Counted from the first letter of the stretch, positions 32,875-41,995 are shown. The stretch: 64,000 bases of DNA from Porphyromonas pasteri (GCF_014647755.1 NZ_BMPU01000001.1:786382-850381); one strand, 5' to 3'. Numbers and translations: made by a program. Notes: generated from the sequence alone by a model not told the origin.

Positions 32875-33747
32875 ATGCCTACCGCTCCGACAACGAAGAA
32901 GCAGCTCCTGCTCGATGCCTTTCTCATCGTCTTCGGCTCCTTTATTTTGGCCATTGGCTACAGTCTTTTCCTCGCCCCCGCACACATTAGCCCGGGCGGC
33001 GTCTATGGTTTGGCGCTCGTCATCCGCGAGGTCGCTCGCAGCCTCTTCGGGCTGGAATTGGGTCTCGGTACCATTGCTCTTGTCTTCAACATCCCGCTCT
33101 TCCTCCTGGCGATGAAGGGACTTGGGAAGATCACCGCAGTCAAGACCGTCGTGACCTTCGTCCTCGTCGCTCTCTTTTCTGACCTCATCGAGACGTGGTC
33201 AGGGGGTCGCCCGCTCGTCGAAGAGTCTATTCTGTGTAGCTTCTACGGCGGGGCTCTGCTCGGAGTAAGTGTATGGATGATCTTCACGGCACAAAGTACC
33301 TGCGCAGGTACCGATACCTTGGCACGCGTACTATCTCGTGCGTTCAACACGAAGGTCAGTACCCTGATCATGCTCATCGACTCGCTGATCGTCCTCTTGG
33401 GGCTGTGGGTCTTCCAAGACTGGCGTGTGCCCCTCTATTCGTGGATCGCTATCTTCGTCTACAGCAAGGTCGTCGACGCACTCCAGCCTCAGAATCCTCA
33501 CAAGTCGGTCTTCATCATCTCGGACAAGACGCAGGAGCTTCGTGAGGTACTCATCGGACAAGTCGGCGTGCGTGGCACCTTCCTCCACGGCCAAGGGATG
33601 TACTCGGGTACGCCCCGTGAGGTGCTCTTCATCATCATCGAGCGTAAGCACTTCGCTATGCTGAAGAAACTCGTCAAGGATCTTGACCCCAAGGCCTTCA
33701 TCACGACAGCTGATGCGTCCAACGACAGTATGCCGCTCCTCCCCTAA
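32875..33747 (+). CDS. YitT-family membrane protein (DUF2179)
   Basis: A 290-residue integral membrane protein with about five or six helices in the first 200 residues, including the conserved SPGGVYGLALV and CAGTDTLARVL motifs. A cytosolic DUF2179 domain ends the protein (VRGTFLHGQGMYSG, then HFAMLKKLVKDLDPKAFI). The YitT family has no firmly assigned substrate. The promoter box at 32841-32848 sets the start at the ATG at 32875. It is probably co-transcribed with the cyclophilin gene 20 nt downstream. Confidence 0.9.
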   Translation: MPTAPTTKKQLLLDAFLIVFGSFILAIGYSLFLAPAHISPGGVYGLALVIREVARSLFGLELGLGTIALVFNIPLFLLAMKGLGKITAVKTVVTFVLVALFSDLIETWSGGRPLVEESILCSFYGGALLGVSVWMIFTAQSTCAGTDTLARVLSRAFNTKVSTLIMLIDSLIVLLGLWVFQDWRVPLYSWIAIFVYSKVVDALQPQNPHKSVFIISDKTQELREVLIGQVGVRGTFLHGQGMYSGTPREVLFIIIERKHFAMLKKLVKDLDPKAFITTADASNDSMPLLP

Positions 33748-33767
33748 TCTCACACATCACACACTCC

Positions 33768-34451
33768 ATGCGACAGCTTTTCCGCCCCTTACTCGCGTTC
33801 TTCTGTGCCCTCAGCCTAAGCTCTATCGTCAGCGCACAGAGCGAGCAACGCCCCCAGATCCTCGTAGAGACGACGAAGGGTAACTTCATCATCGAGCTCT
33901 TCAACGAGACGCCCGTCCACCGTGACAACTATCTCAAGCTCGTCAGACAACATGCCTTTGACGGCGTACAGTTCCACCGCGTGATCAAGGACTTCATGAT
34001 CCAAGCTGGGAACCTAAAGACCCGCGGTCTCTCCCGCGAGAAGTCCCTCCCTGGCGACTCCGACGAAGCGACGATAAAGGCAGAGATCATGCCCGAGAAG
34101 TTCGTCCACGTCCGCGGCTATATCGGTGCTGCCCGCGAGGGAGATGACACCAATCCGGAGAAGAAGTCCTCCTTCAGCCAGTTCTATATCGTCACGGGGA
34201 AGTACTATACCGATATGGATCTGGATGAGATGGAAGCTGGTCGCTCGTGGAAGTACACGCCCGAGCAGCGCGAAGCCTACAAGCTCCAGGGCGGTGCAGC
34301 ACACCTGGATGGCGGATATACCGTCTTTGGCCGCCTACTCGATGGCTGGGGCACCGTGGATAAGATCCAGCGCGTCGAGACGGATGACAACAACCGCCCG
34401 CTGAAAAACGTCATCATCAAGCGCATGCGCCTCTACACCCCGAAGAAGTAG
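33768..34451 (+). CDS. Exported cyclophilin-type peptidyl-prolyl isomerase
   Basis: A 227-residue protein with a signal peptide (residues 1-24, ending VSAQ). The cyclophilin fold has catalytic-site motifs FHRVIKDFMIQAGN (catalytic Arg in FHR) and SQFYIVTG. It catalyses cis-trans isomerisation of prolyl bonds and so assists folding of exported proteins in the periplasm. An insertion of ~30 residues with GGAAHLDGGYTVFGRL is typical of Bacteroidetes members. The gene is closed by a strong terminator. Confidence 0.93.
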   Translation: MRQLFRPLLAFFCALSLSSIVSAQSEQRPQILVETTKGNFIIELFNETPVHRDNYLKLVRQHAFDGVQFHRVIKDFMIQAGNLKTRGLSREKSLPGDSDEATIKAEIMPEKFVHVRGYIGAAREGDDTNPEKKSSFSQFYIVTGKYYTDMDLDEMEAGRSWKYTPEQREAYKLQGGAAHLDGGYTVFGRLLDGWGTVDKIQRVETDDNNRPLKNVIIKRMRLYTPKK

Positions 34452-34472
34452 CCTGCACTCCCTACTAAATAC

Positions 34473-34516
34473 AAGCCGACGCCCCGCACCAAGTACTTGA
34501 TGCGGGGCGTCGGCTT
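34473..34516 (+). terminator. Terminator of yitT-cyclophilin operon
   Basis: A perfect 16-bp stem: 34473-34488 with 34501-34516. Confidence 0.88.
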
Positions 34517-34577
34517 ATCTATTCATTCCGCTCCAAGACAAAGTACCGAGAGCCGTGGCTGTATGCGTACTTATTCG

Positions 34578-34585
34578 TATATTTG
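34578..34585 (+). promoter_or_regulatory. -7 box of the galactose operon
   Basis: TATATTTG, 56 nt before the galM ATG at 34642. An in-frame ATG at 34555 lies upstream of the box and is rejected as the start. Confidence 0.6.
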
Positions 34586-34641
34586 ACCACGTTAAAGCTT
34601 CAATTGAGTGGCTTTCACAGCCAACTAACTACAAACTAACG

Positions 34642-35709
34642 ATGCAGCAGAATAAAGCCGGGCTCTCCCATGAGGCCTTCCGTGGAGTCGTAGACGGTAA
34701 AGCCGTCCAGCTCTACACTCTGATCAATAAGGCAGGAGCCGAAGCGCACTTCATCAACCAAGGTGCTAAGCTCGTCTCTCTCGTAGTCCCCAGCCGCACA
34801 GGTTATACAGACGTCGTCCTCGGTCACGACAGTCTCGACGAATATATCCACAGCGAAGAAGCCTACTTCGGTGCTATCTGCGGGCGCTATGCGAATCGTA
34901 TCGCCCGAGGTCACTTCACCATCAATGGCACAAGCTATGAGCTCCCCATCAATAATGGCCCCAACAGCCTACACGGTGGACTCAAGGGCTTCAATGCCGT
35001 CATCTGGGATGGCGAAGAGCTGGCTCCTAACAAGGTCGCCTTCACCTACACTTCCCCCGACGGCGAAGAAGGTTACCTTGGCGAACTCACTGTACGTGTC
35101 GTCTACACGCTCACCGATGAAGGCGAGCTCTGCATCGAATACGAGGCTACGACTACGCGTCCTACGGTAGTGAACCTCACCAATCACGCCTACTTCAACC
35201 TCTCAGGTGAAGGCGATCCTTCGGTACACGACCATACCTTAGAGATCTTCGCCAAGGAATACCTCCCCACCGACGAGACGGCTATCCCCTATGGTGCTCC
35301 CGCGGCAGTAGCAGGTACGCCTATGGACTTCTCTACGCCCCACCTCATAGGCGAGCGTATCGACACGGATACCGACCAACTTCGCTGGGCACGTGGCTAT
35401 GACCACACCTATATATTGGACAAGGAGCTGGGCAAGCTCGCTATTGCCTCGCGCTGCTCTTCCCCCAAGACGGGCATCGTCATGGAGGTCTACACCGACC
35501 AGCCTGGGGTACAGCTCTACACGGGCAACTGGATGAGCGGCAACCTCCGCGGGAAGCACGATCACCGCTATCCGGCACGTGCCGCACTCTGCTTAGAGAC
35601 GCAGCACTATCCCGACAGCCCCAACAAGCCCGAATACCCTTCGACGCGTCTGAATCCCGGAGAGACCTTCCGCTCGACGACGATCTTCCGCTTCACGCTC
35701 GAAGCTTAG
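34642..35709 (+). CDS. galM: Aldose 1-epimerase (galactose mutarotase)
   Basis: A 355-residue GalM converting beta- to alpha-D-galactose in the first step of the Leloir pathway. Conserved motifs: GRYANRIARG, NNGPNSLHGG with its substrate-binding His, LTNHAYFNLSG with the catalytic His, and MEVYTDQPGVQLYTGNW. A late Glu before the C-terminus fits the catalytic base. It is the first gene of galM - sugar transporter - galK. Confidence 0.95.
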   Translation: MQQNKAGLSHEAFRGVVDGKAVQLYTLINKAGAEAHFINQGAKLVSLVVPSRTGYTDVVLGHDSLDEYIHSEEAYFGAICGRYANRIARGHFTINGTSYELPINNGPNSLHGGLKGFNAVIWDGEELAPNKVAFTYTSPDGEEGYLGELTVRVVYTLTDEGELCIEYEATTTRPTVVNLTNHAYFNLSGEGDPSVHDHTLEIFAKEYLPTDETAIPYGAPAAVAGTPMDFSTPHLIGERIDTDTDQLRWARGYDHTYILDKELGKLAIASRCSSPKTGIVMEVYTDQPGVQLYTGNWMSGNLRGKHDHRYPARAALCLETQHYPDSPNKPEYPSTRLNPGETFRSTTIFRFTLEA

Positions 35710-35749
35710 CCAGCTAACAAACAAAATCCATTCACATAAACAGTAAGCA

Positions 35750-37024
35750 ATGACACAACAGAAACAGACTCAGAGCTATCTGGTGCCGTTCATCATCATG
35801 GTCGTGCTCATGGCCCTCGTCGGTCTGATCACGAACCTGAACGGGCAGTTCCAAGCACCTATGCAGGCCGCTTTCCTGCAGAAATCGGGCTCGCTCACCA
35901 ATGCGCTCACCACGCTGATCACCTTCGCTTTCTTCCTCGGCTACCTCGCTATGGGTATCCCCAGCGCCAAGTGCATCGAGAAGAAGGGCTATAAGAATAC
36001 CCTCATCACGGGTCTCTTTGGGCTGATCGCTGCCTTCGGACTGTATGAGCTCTCTGCCTATGTCTTCGAGTCAGTAGACCTCGTAAAGTTCCAGGCTGCT
36101 ACCGATCCTAACGTCGTCATCATCCCCGTGGCCTACTACATCTTCCTTCTGGCTGGCTTCGTAGCAGGCTCTGCTATGACCTTCCTGCAGGCAGTGCTGA
36201 ACCCCTACATCGTCGCTTGTGACGTGAAGGGTACTACGGGTGTCACGCGTCAGTCTATCGCTGGTACGGCCAACTCTACGATGGCTACCATCGCTCCTAT
36301 CCTCGTGGCTTCGGTCATCTTCGCAGGTAAGAGCGGTCTGGACATCGCACTGAGCTCGCTCTACATCCCCTTCCTCGTACTCATCGTCCTCGTCGGGGGT
36401 CTCATCGCAGCGCTCTCTAAGCTCCACCTCCCCGCGATCGCAAGCACGGAGAAGAAGGAAGGCGAAGTCCTCGAAAAGAGCGTATGGAGCTTCTCGCACC
36501 TCGCTCTCGGTGTCGTCGCTATCTTCATGTATGTTGGTGTCGAAGTCTGTATCGGGAACAACATCAACCTCTATGGTAAGAGCCTCAACTTCGAGCCTTC
36601 GGATGCAGCTCTTCTGGCTACCATCTACTGGGGTCTGATGCTCGTCGGCCGTCTCTGTGGTAGCTTCCTCAGCGGTATCAGCGCCAGCAAGCAGCTCCTC
36701 ATCACCTCTCTGGGTGCAGGTATCCTCGTCCTCGGCGGTATGATCCTGAACAATCCTTACCTCCTCGCAGGTGCTGGTCTCTTCCACTCCGTCATGTGGG
36801 GTGCTATCTTCTCTCTGGCTATCGACAAGCTCGGTAAGTACACGTCCGCAGGCTCGGGTGCCCTGATGATGGGTATCGTCGGTGGTGCTATCCTGCCCCT
36901 CGTACAAGGCTTCCTCGCAGACAGCCTCGGTGGCTGGCAGTTCACTTGGATCATCGTCCTCATCGGTGAAGCTTACCTCCTCTACTACGCTCTCGTAGGT
37001 CACAAGGTTCGCCAGCTCCCTTAG
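35750..37024 (+). CDS. MFS sugar/H+ symporter, FucP/GluP family
   Basis: A 424-residue transporter with about 12 membrane helices. The family features are the N-terminal LNGQFQAPMQAAF, GYLAMGIPSAKCIEKKGYK and QAVLNPYIVACD, as in FucP/GluP-type glucose/galactose permeases of Bacteroidetes and Brucella. Lying between galM and galK, it most likely brings galactose or glucose across the inner membrane. A strong hairpin lies between it and galK, so galK level could be set separately. Confidence 0.92.
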   Translation: MTQQKQTQSYLVPFIIMVVLMALVGLITNLNGQFQAPMQAAFLQKSGSLTNALTTLITFAFFLGYLAMGIPSAKCIEKKGYKNTLITGLFGLIAAFGLYELSAYVFESVDLVKFQAATDPNVVIIPVAYYIFLLAGFVAGSAMTFLQAVLNPYIVACDVKGTTGVTRQSIAGTANSTMATIAPILVASVIFAGKSGLDIALSSLYIPFLVLIVLVGGLIAALSKLHLPAIASTEKKEGEVLEKSVWSFSHLALGVVAIFMYVGVEVCIGNNINLYGKSLNFEPSDAALLATIYWGLMLVGRLCGSFLSGISASKQLLITSLGAGILVLGGMILNNPYLLAGAGLFHSVMWGAIFSLAIDKLGKYTSAGSGALMMGIVGGAILPLVQGFLADSLGGWQFTWIIVLIGEAYLLYYALVGHKVRQLP

Positions 37025-37049
37025 TCTTCGGACTTCTTTAGATTCTCCA

Positions 37050-37092
37050 CAGTCCCCCTCTCGTACGACTATACGTCAGGGGGACTGCTTTT
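37050..37092 (+). terminator. Intercistronic hairpin between transporter and galK
   Basis: CAGTCCCCCT (37050-37059) pairs with AGGGGGACTG (37078-37087), followed by CTTTTC. There is no clear new promoter before galK at 37117, so this may work as a partial terminator. Confidence 0.65.
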
Positions 37093-37116
37093 CAAACAAA
37101 TATCTTCAAACCTCAG

Positions 37117-38262
37117 ATGAATACACAAGCTATCCGCGACAAGTTCGCATCTCTCTACGGCGAAGCCGGTACCCTCTACACGTCTCCTGGCCGTATCAAC
37201 CTCATCGGTGAGCACACCGACTACAACGGCGCCTTCGTCTTCCCCGGCGCTATCGACAAGGCTATGGTCGCTGAGATCCGCCCCAACGGTACGGACCGCG
37301 TCCGTGCTTTCGCACTCGACCTCGGCGAATCGGCTGAGTTCGGTCTCAAGGAAGAGGATGCCCCCAGCCAGTCCTGGGCACGCTACATCTTCGGTGTATG
37401 CCGTGAGATCCAGAAGCGTGGCGGCAAGATCGCAGGCTTCGACACGGTCTTTGCTGGCAATGTACCGCTGGGCGCAGGGATGTCATCGTCAGCAGCGCTG
37501 GAGAGCACCTTCGCCTTCGCTCTTGATGACCTCTTCTCTCTCGGTCTCTCTAAGTGGGATATGGCGAAGATCGGTCAGGCTACCGAGCACAACTACTGCG
37601 GCGTGAAGTGCGGTATCATGGACCAGTTTGCTTCGGTCTTCGGTAAGGCTGGCAAGCTCCTTCGCCTCGACTGTAAGAGCTTCGAGTACGAAGAGCACCC
37701 CTTCAATCCTAAGGGCTATTGTCTACTGCTCGTCGACAGCTGCGTCAAGCACGAGCTGGCCAGCTCTGCCTACAACAAGCGTCGTGAGAGCTGCGAGAAT
37801 GTCGTAGCCGTCCTCGCTAAGCGCTACCCCGAGATCAAGTTCCTCCGCGATGCTTCCTTCGCTCAGCTCGAAGAGGTGAAGAATGAAGTCAGCGAAGAGG
37901 ACTACAAGCGTGCTGCCTACGTCATCGGCGAAGTCGAGCGTGTCCTGGCTGTCTGCGAAGCCCTCGACAAGGGTGACTACCAGACCGTCGGTGAGAAGAT
38001 GTACGAGACGCACCACGGTATGAGCAAGCTCTACGAAGTGAGCTGCGAAGAGCTCGACTTCCTGAACGATCTCGCTCGTGAATTCGGTGTCACCGGCTCA
38101 CGCGTCATGGGCGGTGGCTTCGGTGGCTGCACGATCAATCTCCTCAAGGAAGAGCTTCACGACAGCTTCATCGCCGAAGTCAAGAAGCGCTACGAAGCCA
38201 AGTACGGCATCCAGCCTAAGTTCTACGACGTCGTCATCTCCGACGGTGCTCGCCGCCTCTAA
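37117..38262 (+). CDS. galK: Galactokinase
   Basis: A 381-residue GHMP-family kinase that phosphorylates alpha-D-galactose with ATP. Signature motifs: TSPGRINLIGEHTDYNGAFVF (galactokinase signature, residues ~20-40), the ATP-binding loop PLGAGMSSSAALE, and GGGFGGCTINLL near the C-terminus. Neither galT nor galE is in the window, so the later steps are encoded elsewhere. Confidence 0.97.
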   Translation: MNTQAIRDKFASLYGEAGTLYTSPGRINLIGEHTDYNGAFVFPGAIDKAMVAEIRPNGTDRVRAFALDLGESAEFGLKEEDAPSQSWARYIFGVCREIQKRGGKIAGFDTVFAGNVPLGAGMSSSAALESTFAFALDDLFSLGLSKWDMAKIGQATEHNYCGVKCGIMDQFASVFGKAGKLLRLDCKSFEYEEHPFNPKGYCLLLVDSCVKHELASSAYNKRRESCENVVAVLAKRYPEIKFLRDASFAQLEEVKNEVSEEDYKRAAYVIGEVERVLAVCEALDKGDYQTVGEKMYETHHGMSKLYEVSCEELDFLNDLAREFGVTGSRVMGGGFGGCTINLLKEELHDSFIAEVKKRYEAKYGIQPKFYDVVISDGARRL

Positions 38263-38285
38263 GGCTTAGCCTAACTCCATACATA

Positions 38286-38340
38286 CGACACCCCGCAAGG
38301 GACTTACCTTCTCTGGAGGCAGTCACCCTGCGGGGTGTCG
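38286..38340. terminator. Hairpin between convergent galK and DUF4595-like gene
   Basis: CGACACCCCGCA (38286-38297) pairs with TGCGGGGTGTCG (38329-38340). Confidence 0.75.
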
Positions 38341-38367
38341 TCGTATAGATACGTGTGGGAGCGGTGC

Positions 38368-39201
38368 TTACTTCTCAAGGTAAGTGATGACGATACGAAG
38401 GACCTTGCCCGTATCATCCGCTCGATCCACCTCCTGGGGGCGGCCCTTGCTATCGTAGCGATACATGAAGCCACTATAGCTCGGGGGTATCGAGTCCCCC
38501 AGAGAGGCCGAGAAGCTTCGGGGTAAGTTCGCCGAACGCATCCCCATGTGATCTCCCCAGAGGAATTGCACGTCCGTCCGACCTCGGAGGTCTGCTAAGT
38601 AAAGGCAGAGGTCGGGGTAAGTTTTGTTCGCTTTGGAGGAGAATGTCCGCTGCTCGATCGGATGTCCTCCTTCGGCGGTGGTAGAGCGCATCGCATTACC
38701 ATCCTGCCACGCGAGGATCATCTCCCCATAGCGGGAGGACTTATATCCCGTGAGATGCCCATCACCGTCGTAGACGTAGTCCGCTTCACTCCAGCGCACT
38801 GGTCTATTGGCAGTGTAGTAAGTCTCTTCCAGCTGGGAAGCTCGACCCGCGGTATCCAGTGACAAGCGATACTCCGAAGGCTTCACGATACCAGCCTCGA
38901 GCTTGTGATCATCGCACGTGACGCTGATGCCCTTGTCCGTGTAGGCGAGGTGCCAAGTCGTGACGGCCTCGGGCGTGCTACAATCATAGATCCTCCGCAC
39001 CGAAGTCAGACGCATCTCATCGTCGTAGTCGAAGCTGATCTCAAACTCCTTGTTGGGACTCCCGTTGTAGTAGTATTCAATCTTGGAGATATAGTCGTAG
39101 GGCTTCTCAGTGGGCGATGAAGCGGCGGCAGTGGTACGACTTCCCTTCGTGCAAGCCGTGACGGCGCTGAGGGTAAATAAGAGCAGAGCTACTTTCTTCA
39201 T
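38368..39201 (-). CDS. Lipoprotein, DUF4595-like, paralogue of 40630
   Basis: A 277-residue lipoprotein (signal MKKVALLLFTLSAVTAC, Cys at residue 17). Repeated YDY..KIEYYYN, SFDYDDEMRLTSV and YVYDGDGHLTGYKS motifs resemble the YD-like repeats of the DUF4595 group found in Bacteroidales. It shares the whole domain, including the final VITYLEK, with the gene at 40630. The start at 39201 is chosen because it gives a proper lipoprotein signal; an extension upstream lacks one. It follows the NlpE-like gene by 19 nt and is probably in its operon. Function unknown. Confidence 0.75.
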   Translation of the reverse strand: MKKVALLLFTLSAVTACTKGSRTTAAASSPTEKPYDYISKIEYYYNGSPNKEFEISFDYDDEMRLTSVRRIYDCSTPEAVTTWHLAYTDKGISVTCDDHKLEAGIVKPSEYRLSLDTAGRASQLEETYYTANRPVRWSEADYVYDGDGHLTGYKSSRYGEMILAWQDGNAMRSTTAEGGHPIEQRTFSSKANKTYPDLCLYLADLRGRTDVQFLWGDHMGMRSANLPRSFSASLGDSIPPSYSGFMYRYDSKGRPQEVDRADDTGKVLRIVITYLEK

Positions 39202-39220
39202 CGGCTTATGGGCGGAGGGA

Positions 39221-40432
39221 CTATTCCCACCACAGGATAAAGTTGCGGATGGGTGCCGAGCTGGGGATCTGCGAGCTATTGACGGTCTTCGTCTTCTCGT
39301 CCCACCAAGTAGCGGGGAGCTTCGACTTCGGGATAGAGAAGCTGGCACGCAGGTCATCTACCACGACGACGACATCCTTCATGTCGGGCTCGATACGCGT
39401 GATCGAATAGGCCTGCTTGATATCCCCAAAGGTAGAGGCTGTAGTGATGTCTTGCGCCGTATGGAAGAGCGGATTGAGGACGGTCACACGATTGACTCGC
39501 TGCTTCATATCTGCGCACTTCTTCGGGCTGATGCTGAGGAGGGGCTCGAAGTAGCGTGTATAGATCGTATAGACGTCGTACTTGTCATCGGCGAACTCTC
39601 CCTGCTCCTCCTTCAGCTCAATCTGGGCAGTAGGTACACGCTTGAGGATATCCTCGAGTGTCATCTCGCTCGTGATATCCCCGATGCTATTTTTCGTGAC
39701 CGTGGACTTGTAGTAGGTCTCAGGCATAGGGACTCGGCCATCGCTGTACGCCACCCGAGAGGGGATCTCACCGTCCTTCTTCGTGAAGACCGTGACGCCC
39801 AGCTGATCGTGGCTGGGTGCGATACACATCGTGACACCCTCGGAGGGCTCACCCAGTGGGACGAAGATCGTGTCACGGCGAAGCGTCCCCAGCTCGGCCA
39901 GGTCACTATGCCCCTTGCCCAGCAGCTGAGAGCCAGAGATGGAGATCAGGTACTTATCTTCTTCGTGGAATATCATGAGCGTGCGATGGGAGCTGTCGCC
40001 TTCTTGGGGGGAAGCAAAAGTATACGTACCAAGGAAGTTGTAGGGCTGGCGCTTACGCAAGATATAGCGAGAGGACTGATCTCCCTCGATCTTATTTCCA
40101 TTGACATCGAGGATGGTCAGGGTCCCATCACCGAGGGCAAAGCGCTCCGGAATGTCGAGGGAGTTAAGCGTCAAGATGCTATCCTTCACGGTATAGGTCA
40201 CCTTCCTGATGTCGCGCACATGCCCAGCATATTCGCCCATATAGGTAGCGTGTATGGAGTCATCGAGGGTGATGGAGAGTTCGATGCCCTCGCAGTCGTC
40301 ACATGGCACCGTCCCGAGATAGACGGGGGGAGCGGCGTGCGATGAAGTATCTTCGGACTGCTGCTTCCCTCCGCCTTGGCAGGAGAAGAGCCCGAGGGCG
40401 CAGAGGGCAATGATTAGACGTTCTTTGAGCAT
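39221..40432 (-). CDS. NlpE-like lipoprotein
   Basis: A 403-residue lipoprotein (lipobox LFSC, Cys at residue 18). Residues ~38-115 carry the NlpE N-terminal pattern: YLGTVPCDDCEGIELSITL, including the CxxC that gives NlpE proteins their redox or copper link, followed by Y.G.Y and IL..NG-type strands. A second beta-rich half is unrecognised. In other bacteria NlpE reports envelope and surface stress; here the role is inferred only from the domain. It is followed by the DUF4595-like gene at 38368. Confidence 0.75.
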   Translation of the reverse strand: MLKERLIIALCALGLFSCQGGGKQQSEDTSSHAAPPVYLGTVPCDDCEGIELSITLDDSIHATYMGEYAGHVRDIRKVTYTVKDSILTLNSLDIPERFALGDGTLTILDVNGNKIEGDQSSRYILRKRQPYNFLGTYTFASPQEGDSSHRTLMIFHEEDKYLISISGSQLLGKGHSDLAELGTLRRDTIFVPLGEPSEGVTMCIAPSHDQLGVTVFTKKDGEIPSRVAYSDGRVPMPETYYKSTVTKNSIGDITSEMTLEDILKRVPTAQIELKEEQGEFADDKYDVYTIYTRYFEPLLSISPKKCADMKQRVNRVTVLNPLFHTAQDITTASTFGDIKQAYSITRIEPDMKDVVVVVDDLRASFSIPKSKLPATWWDEKTKTVNSSQIPSSAPIRNFILWWE

Positions 40433-40566
40433 ACCTTATTTGCTTGTGAAGTGATTATTCATAGTGAAGACGGGGCAAGGCAAACACCTTCGCCCAGCGC
40501 AGTAAAGGTAGCGTATTTACCGCTCACAGCTCTCGGGAAGCCTTGCCTCTCGGGAAGCCCTTATAC

Positions 40567-40605
40567 AGACAGTGGGAGGAAGCTTATCTGCTCCTCCCAC
40601 TGTCT
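40567..40605 (-). terminator. Terminator of the 40630 lipoprotein gene
   Basis: AGACAGTGGGAGGA (40567-40580) pairs perfectly with 40592-40605, just past the stop of the minus-strand gene. Confidence 0.85.
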
Positions 40606-40629
40606 CTATAAGGATATCTATGCCTGCAC

Positions 40630-41499
40630 TTACTTCTCGAGGTAGGTAATCACATAGGTCGTAGAAGAACGAGGGCTTGTAATCTCCTTGACCTCAATAG
40701 GCCTTCCCTTAGCATCCAGCTTGTACTGGTAGCTGTAGGTCAGGTTTACTCTTGAGTTTGGATAAGTTTTATAATCTTGATGAATACGAGAGACGAGGTT
40801 CGCAGAGCGCAGACCTAATCTATCAGACCAGAGGTAGCCTACACGACTATTTAATAGTCCCAGGACCTTCTGAAAGATGTTGAGGTCAGGATAGATACGA
40901 TTGGCGATGGTAGTATATTCTCTCTTTTCGATATCTGTATTCGAAGGTATGCTGTAGGCAAACGACGTCATATTACCATTCAGCCACGCTAAGGTCGCTC
41001 GTTGGCGGATGGCGGGCTTATACCCCGTGAGAGCCCCTTTACTATCATAGATATAGTCCTCTACGGTTTCGACAGATACACCGTCCGCGGATATATCTTT
41101 TTCTACGTATCTCTTCGTGACCAGCTTCTTAGCCCTCCCATTAGCATCAAGAGACAGGATATACTCCGTAGGCTTTTTCAGATTATCTTCGAGCTTATTC
41201 TCCTCTCGTACCATGGTAATCGTCTGAGCAGAATAGATCATCTTAGTATTCACGACTTTCGTAGCTGACGACCCAATATGCTTCTCCTCCATTGAGGTCA
41301 AACGCTTCTGACTATCATAGGTAAAGCTCACCTCATAGTAGATCCTGTAGGGTACCACAAACTCTTTGATCTTTGCTATGTAGTCCATTGGCTGCTGAGG
41401 TGCGGGAAGGGGAGGCGTTGGGACGACGGGAGTATCCTTACTCTTCGAGCAGGAGCTGAGAGCACTTACGGCTAATAATAGGGCGATGGCCTTCTTCAT
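40630..41499 (-). CDS. Lipoprotein, DUF4595-like, AT-rich paralogue
   Basis: A 289-residue lipoprotein (MKKAIALLLAVSALSSC, Cys at residue 17) homologous along its length to the gene at 38368: YIAKIKEF, SFTYDSQKRLTSM, YIYDSKGALTGYKP, NRIYPDLNIF, LRSANL and VITYLEK. Its base composition is visibly more AT-rich than its neighbours. The start at 41499 (or 41505) is set by a minus-strand promoter box at 41541-41534, which excludes the ATG at 41535. Function unknown. Confidence 0.75.
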   Translation of the reverse strand: MKKAIALLLAVSALSSCSKSKDTPVVPTPPLPAPQQPMDYIAKIKEFVVPYRIYYEVSFTYDSQKRLTSMEEKHIGSSATKVVNTKMIYSAQTITMVREENKLEDNLKKPTEYILSLDANGRAKKLVTKRYVEKDISADGVSVETVEDYIYDSKGALTGYKPAIRQRATLAWLNGNMTSFAYSIPSNTDIEKREYTTIANRIYPDLNIFQKVLGLLNSRVGYLWSDRLGLRSANLVSRIHQDYKTYPNSRVNLTYSYQYKLDAKGRPIEVKEITSPRSSTTYVITYLEK

Positions 41500-41533
41500 T
41501 ATCATGCTTGAGTAAATTGTTAATTCCATTTGC

Positions 41534-41541
41534 AAAGGTAG
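41534..41541 (-). promoter_or_regulatory. -7 box of the 40630 lipoprotein gene
   Basis: TACCTTTG on the minus strand, ~35 nt before the start codon. Confidence 0.5.
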
Positions 41542-41763
41542 AAGAATCAGGACATAAGCGTAGCGACTTGCTCAGCTTATAGCGTAGAGACAAGCCATCT
41601 CGAGAGCAAAGGAGAGGAGCTTGGTGAAGGAAGTAGAGGTGCTCGGCGGGCAAAATAGTAGAGCTTAACGACGAATGCAAAGGAGTTTCGCGAGCGAACT
41701 ACCTTGAGTTCGCGTCCATTCAAGCGGTAGTAGCTGGAAGATTAACCGAATGAAGGCAAAGAT

Positions 41764-41842
41764 TTATACGTATAAACTCGAGAATTAATACGTATTAAGT
41801 CGGGATTTTATACGTATTAATTTGCGGATTAATACGTATTAA
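41764..41842. repeat. Phased palindrome array F, four 22-bp units
   Basis: The palindrome ATACGTAT occurs at 41766, 41788, 41810 and 41832, exactly 22 bp apart. Units 2 and 4 extend to TAATACGTATTA. Linkers are GC-richer and not conserved. It lies in the 496-bp spacer between a divergent lipoprotein gene and the HU-like gene, about 70 bp before the latter's promoter box. 41542-41763 shows nothing else. Confidence 0.88.
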
Positions 41843-41886
41843 TCCGCAATCCCAAGCGATAAAAACACCGAACTTAACCGAAAGAG

Positions 41887-41918
41887 ATTTCGCATTCTAA
41901 CGATAGTAACTACCTTTG
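41887..41918 (+). promoter_or_regulatory. Promoter of HU-like gene
   Basis: ATTT (41887-41890), a 20-nt spacer and TACCTTTG (41911-41918); leader ~75 nt. Confidence 0.6.
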
Positions 41919-41995
41919 CTCAAGGAACAAACCTCGCGAAGTCAAGTACCTTATCTCAGGCACTTCAGCTCCTTCGCCCAACTACACAATGTACT

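Noticed and set aside
34555..34641. ATG at 34555 as galM start
   Set aside because: It lies upstream of the -7 box at 34578-34585 and the extra residues do not match GalM proteins.
41500..41535. ATG at 41535 as start of the lipoprotein gene
   Set aside because: It overlaps the minus-strand TACCTTTG box, and the ATG at 41499 starts a proper lipoprotein signal.
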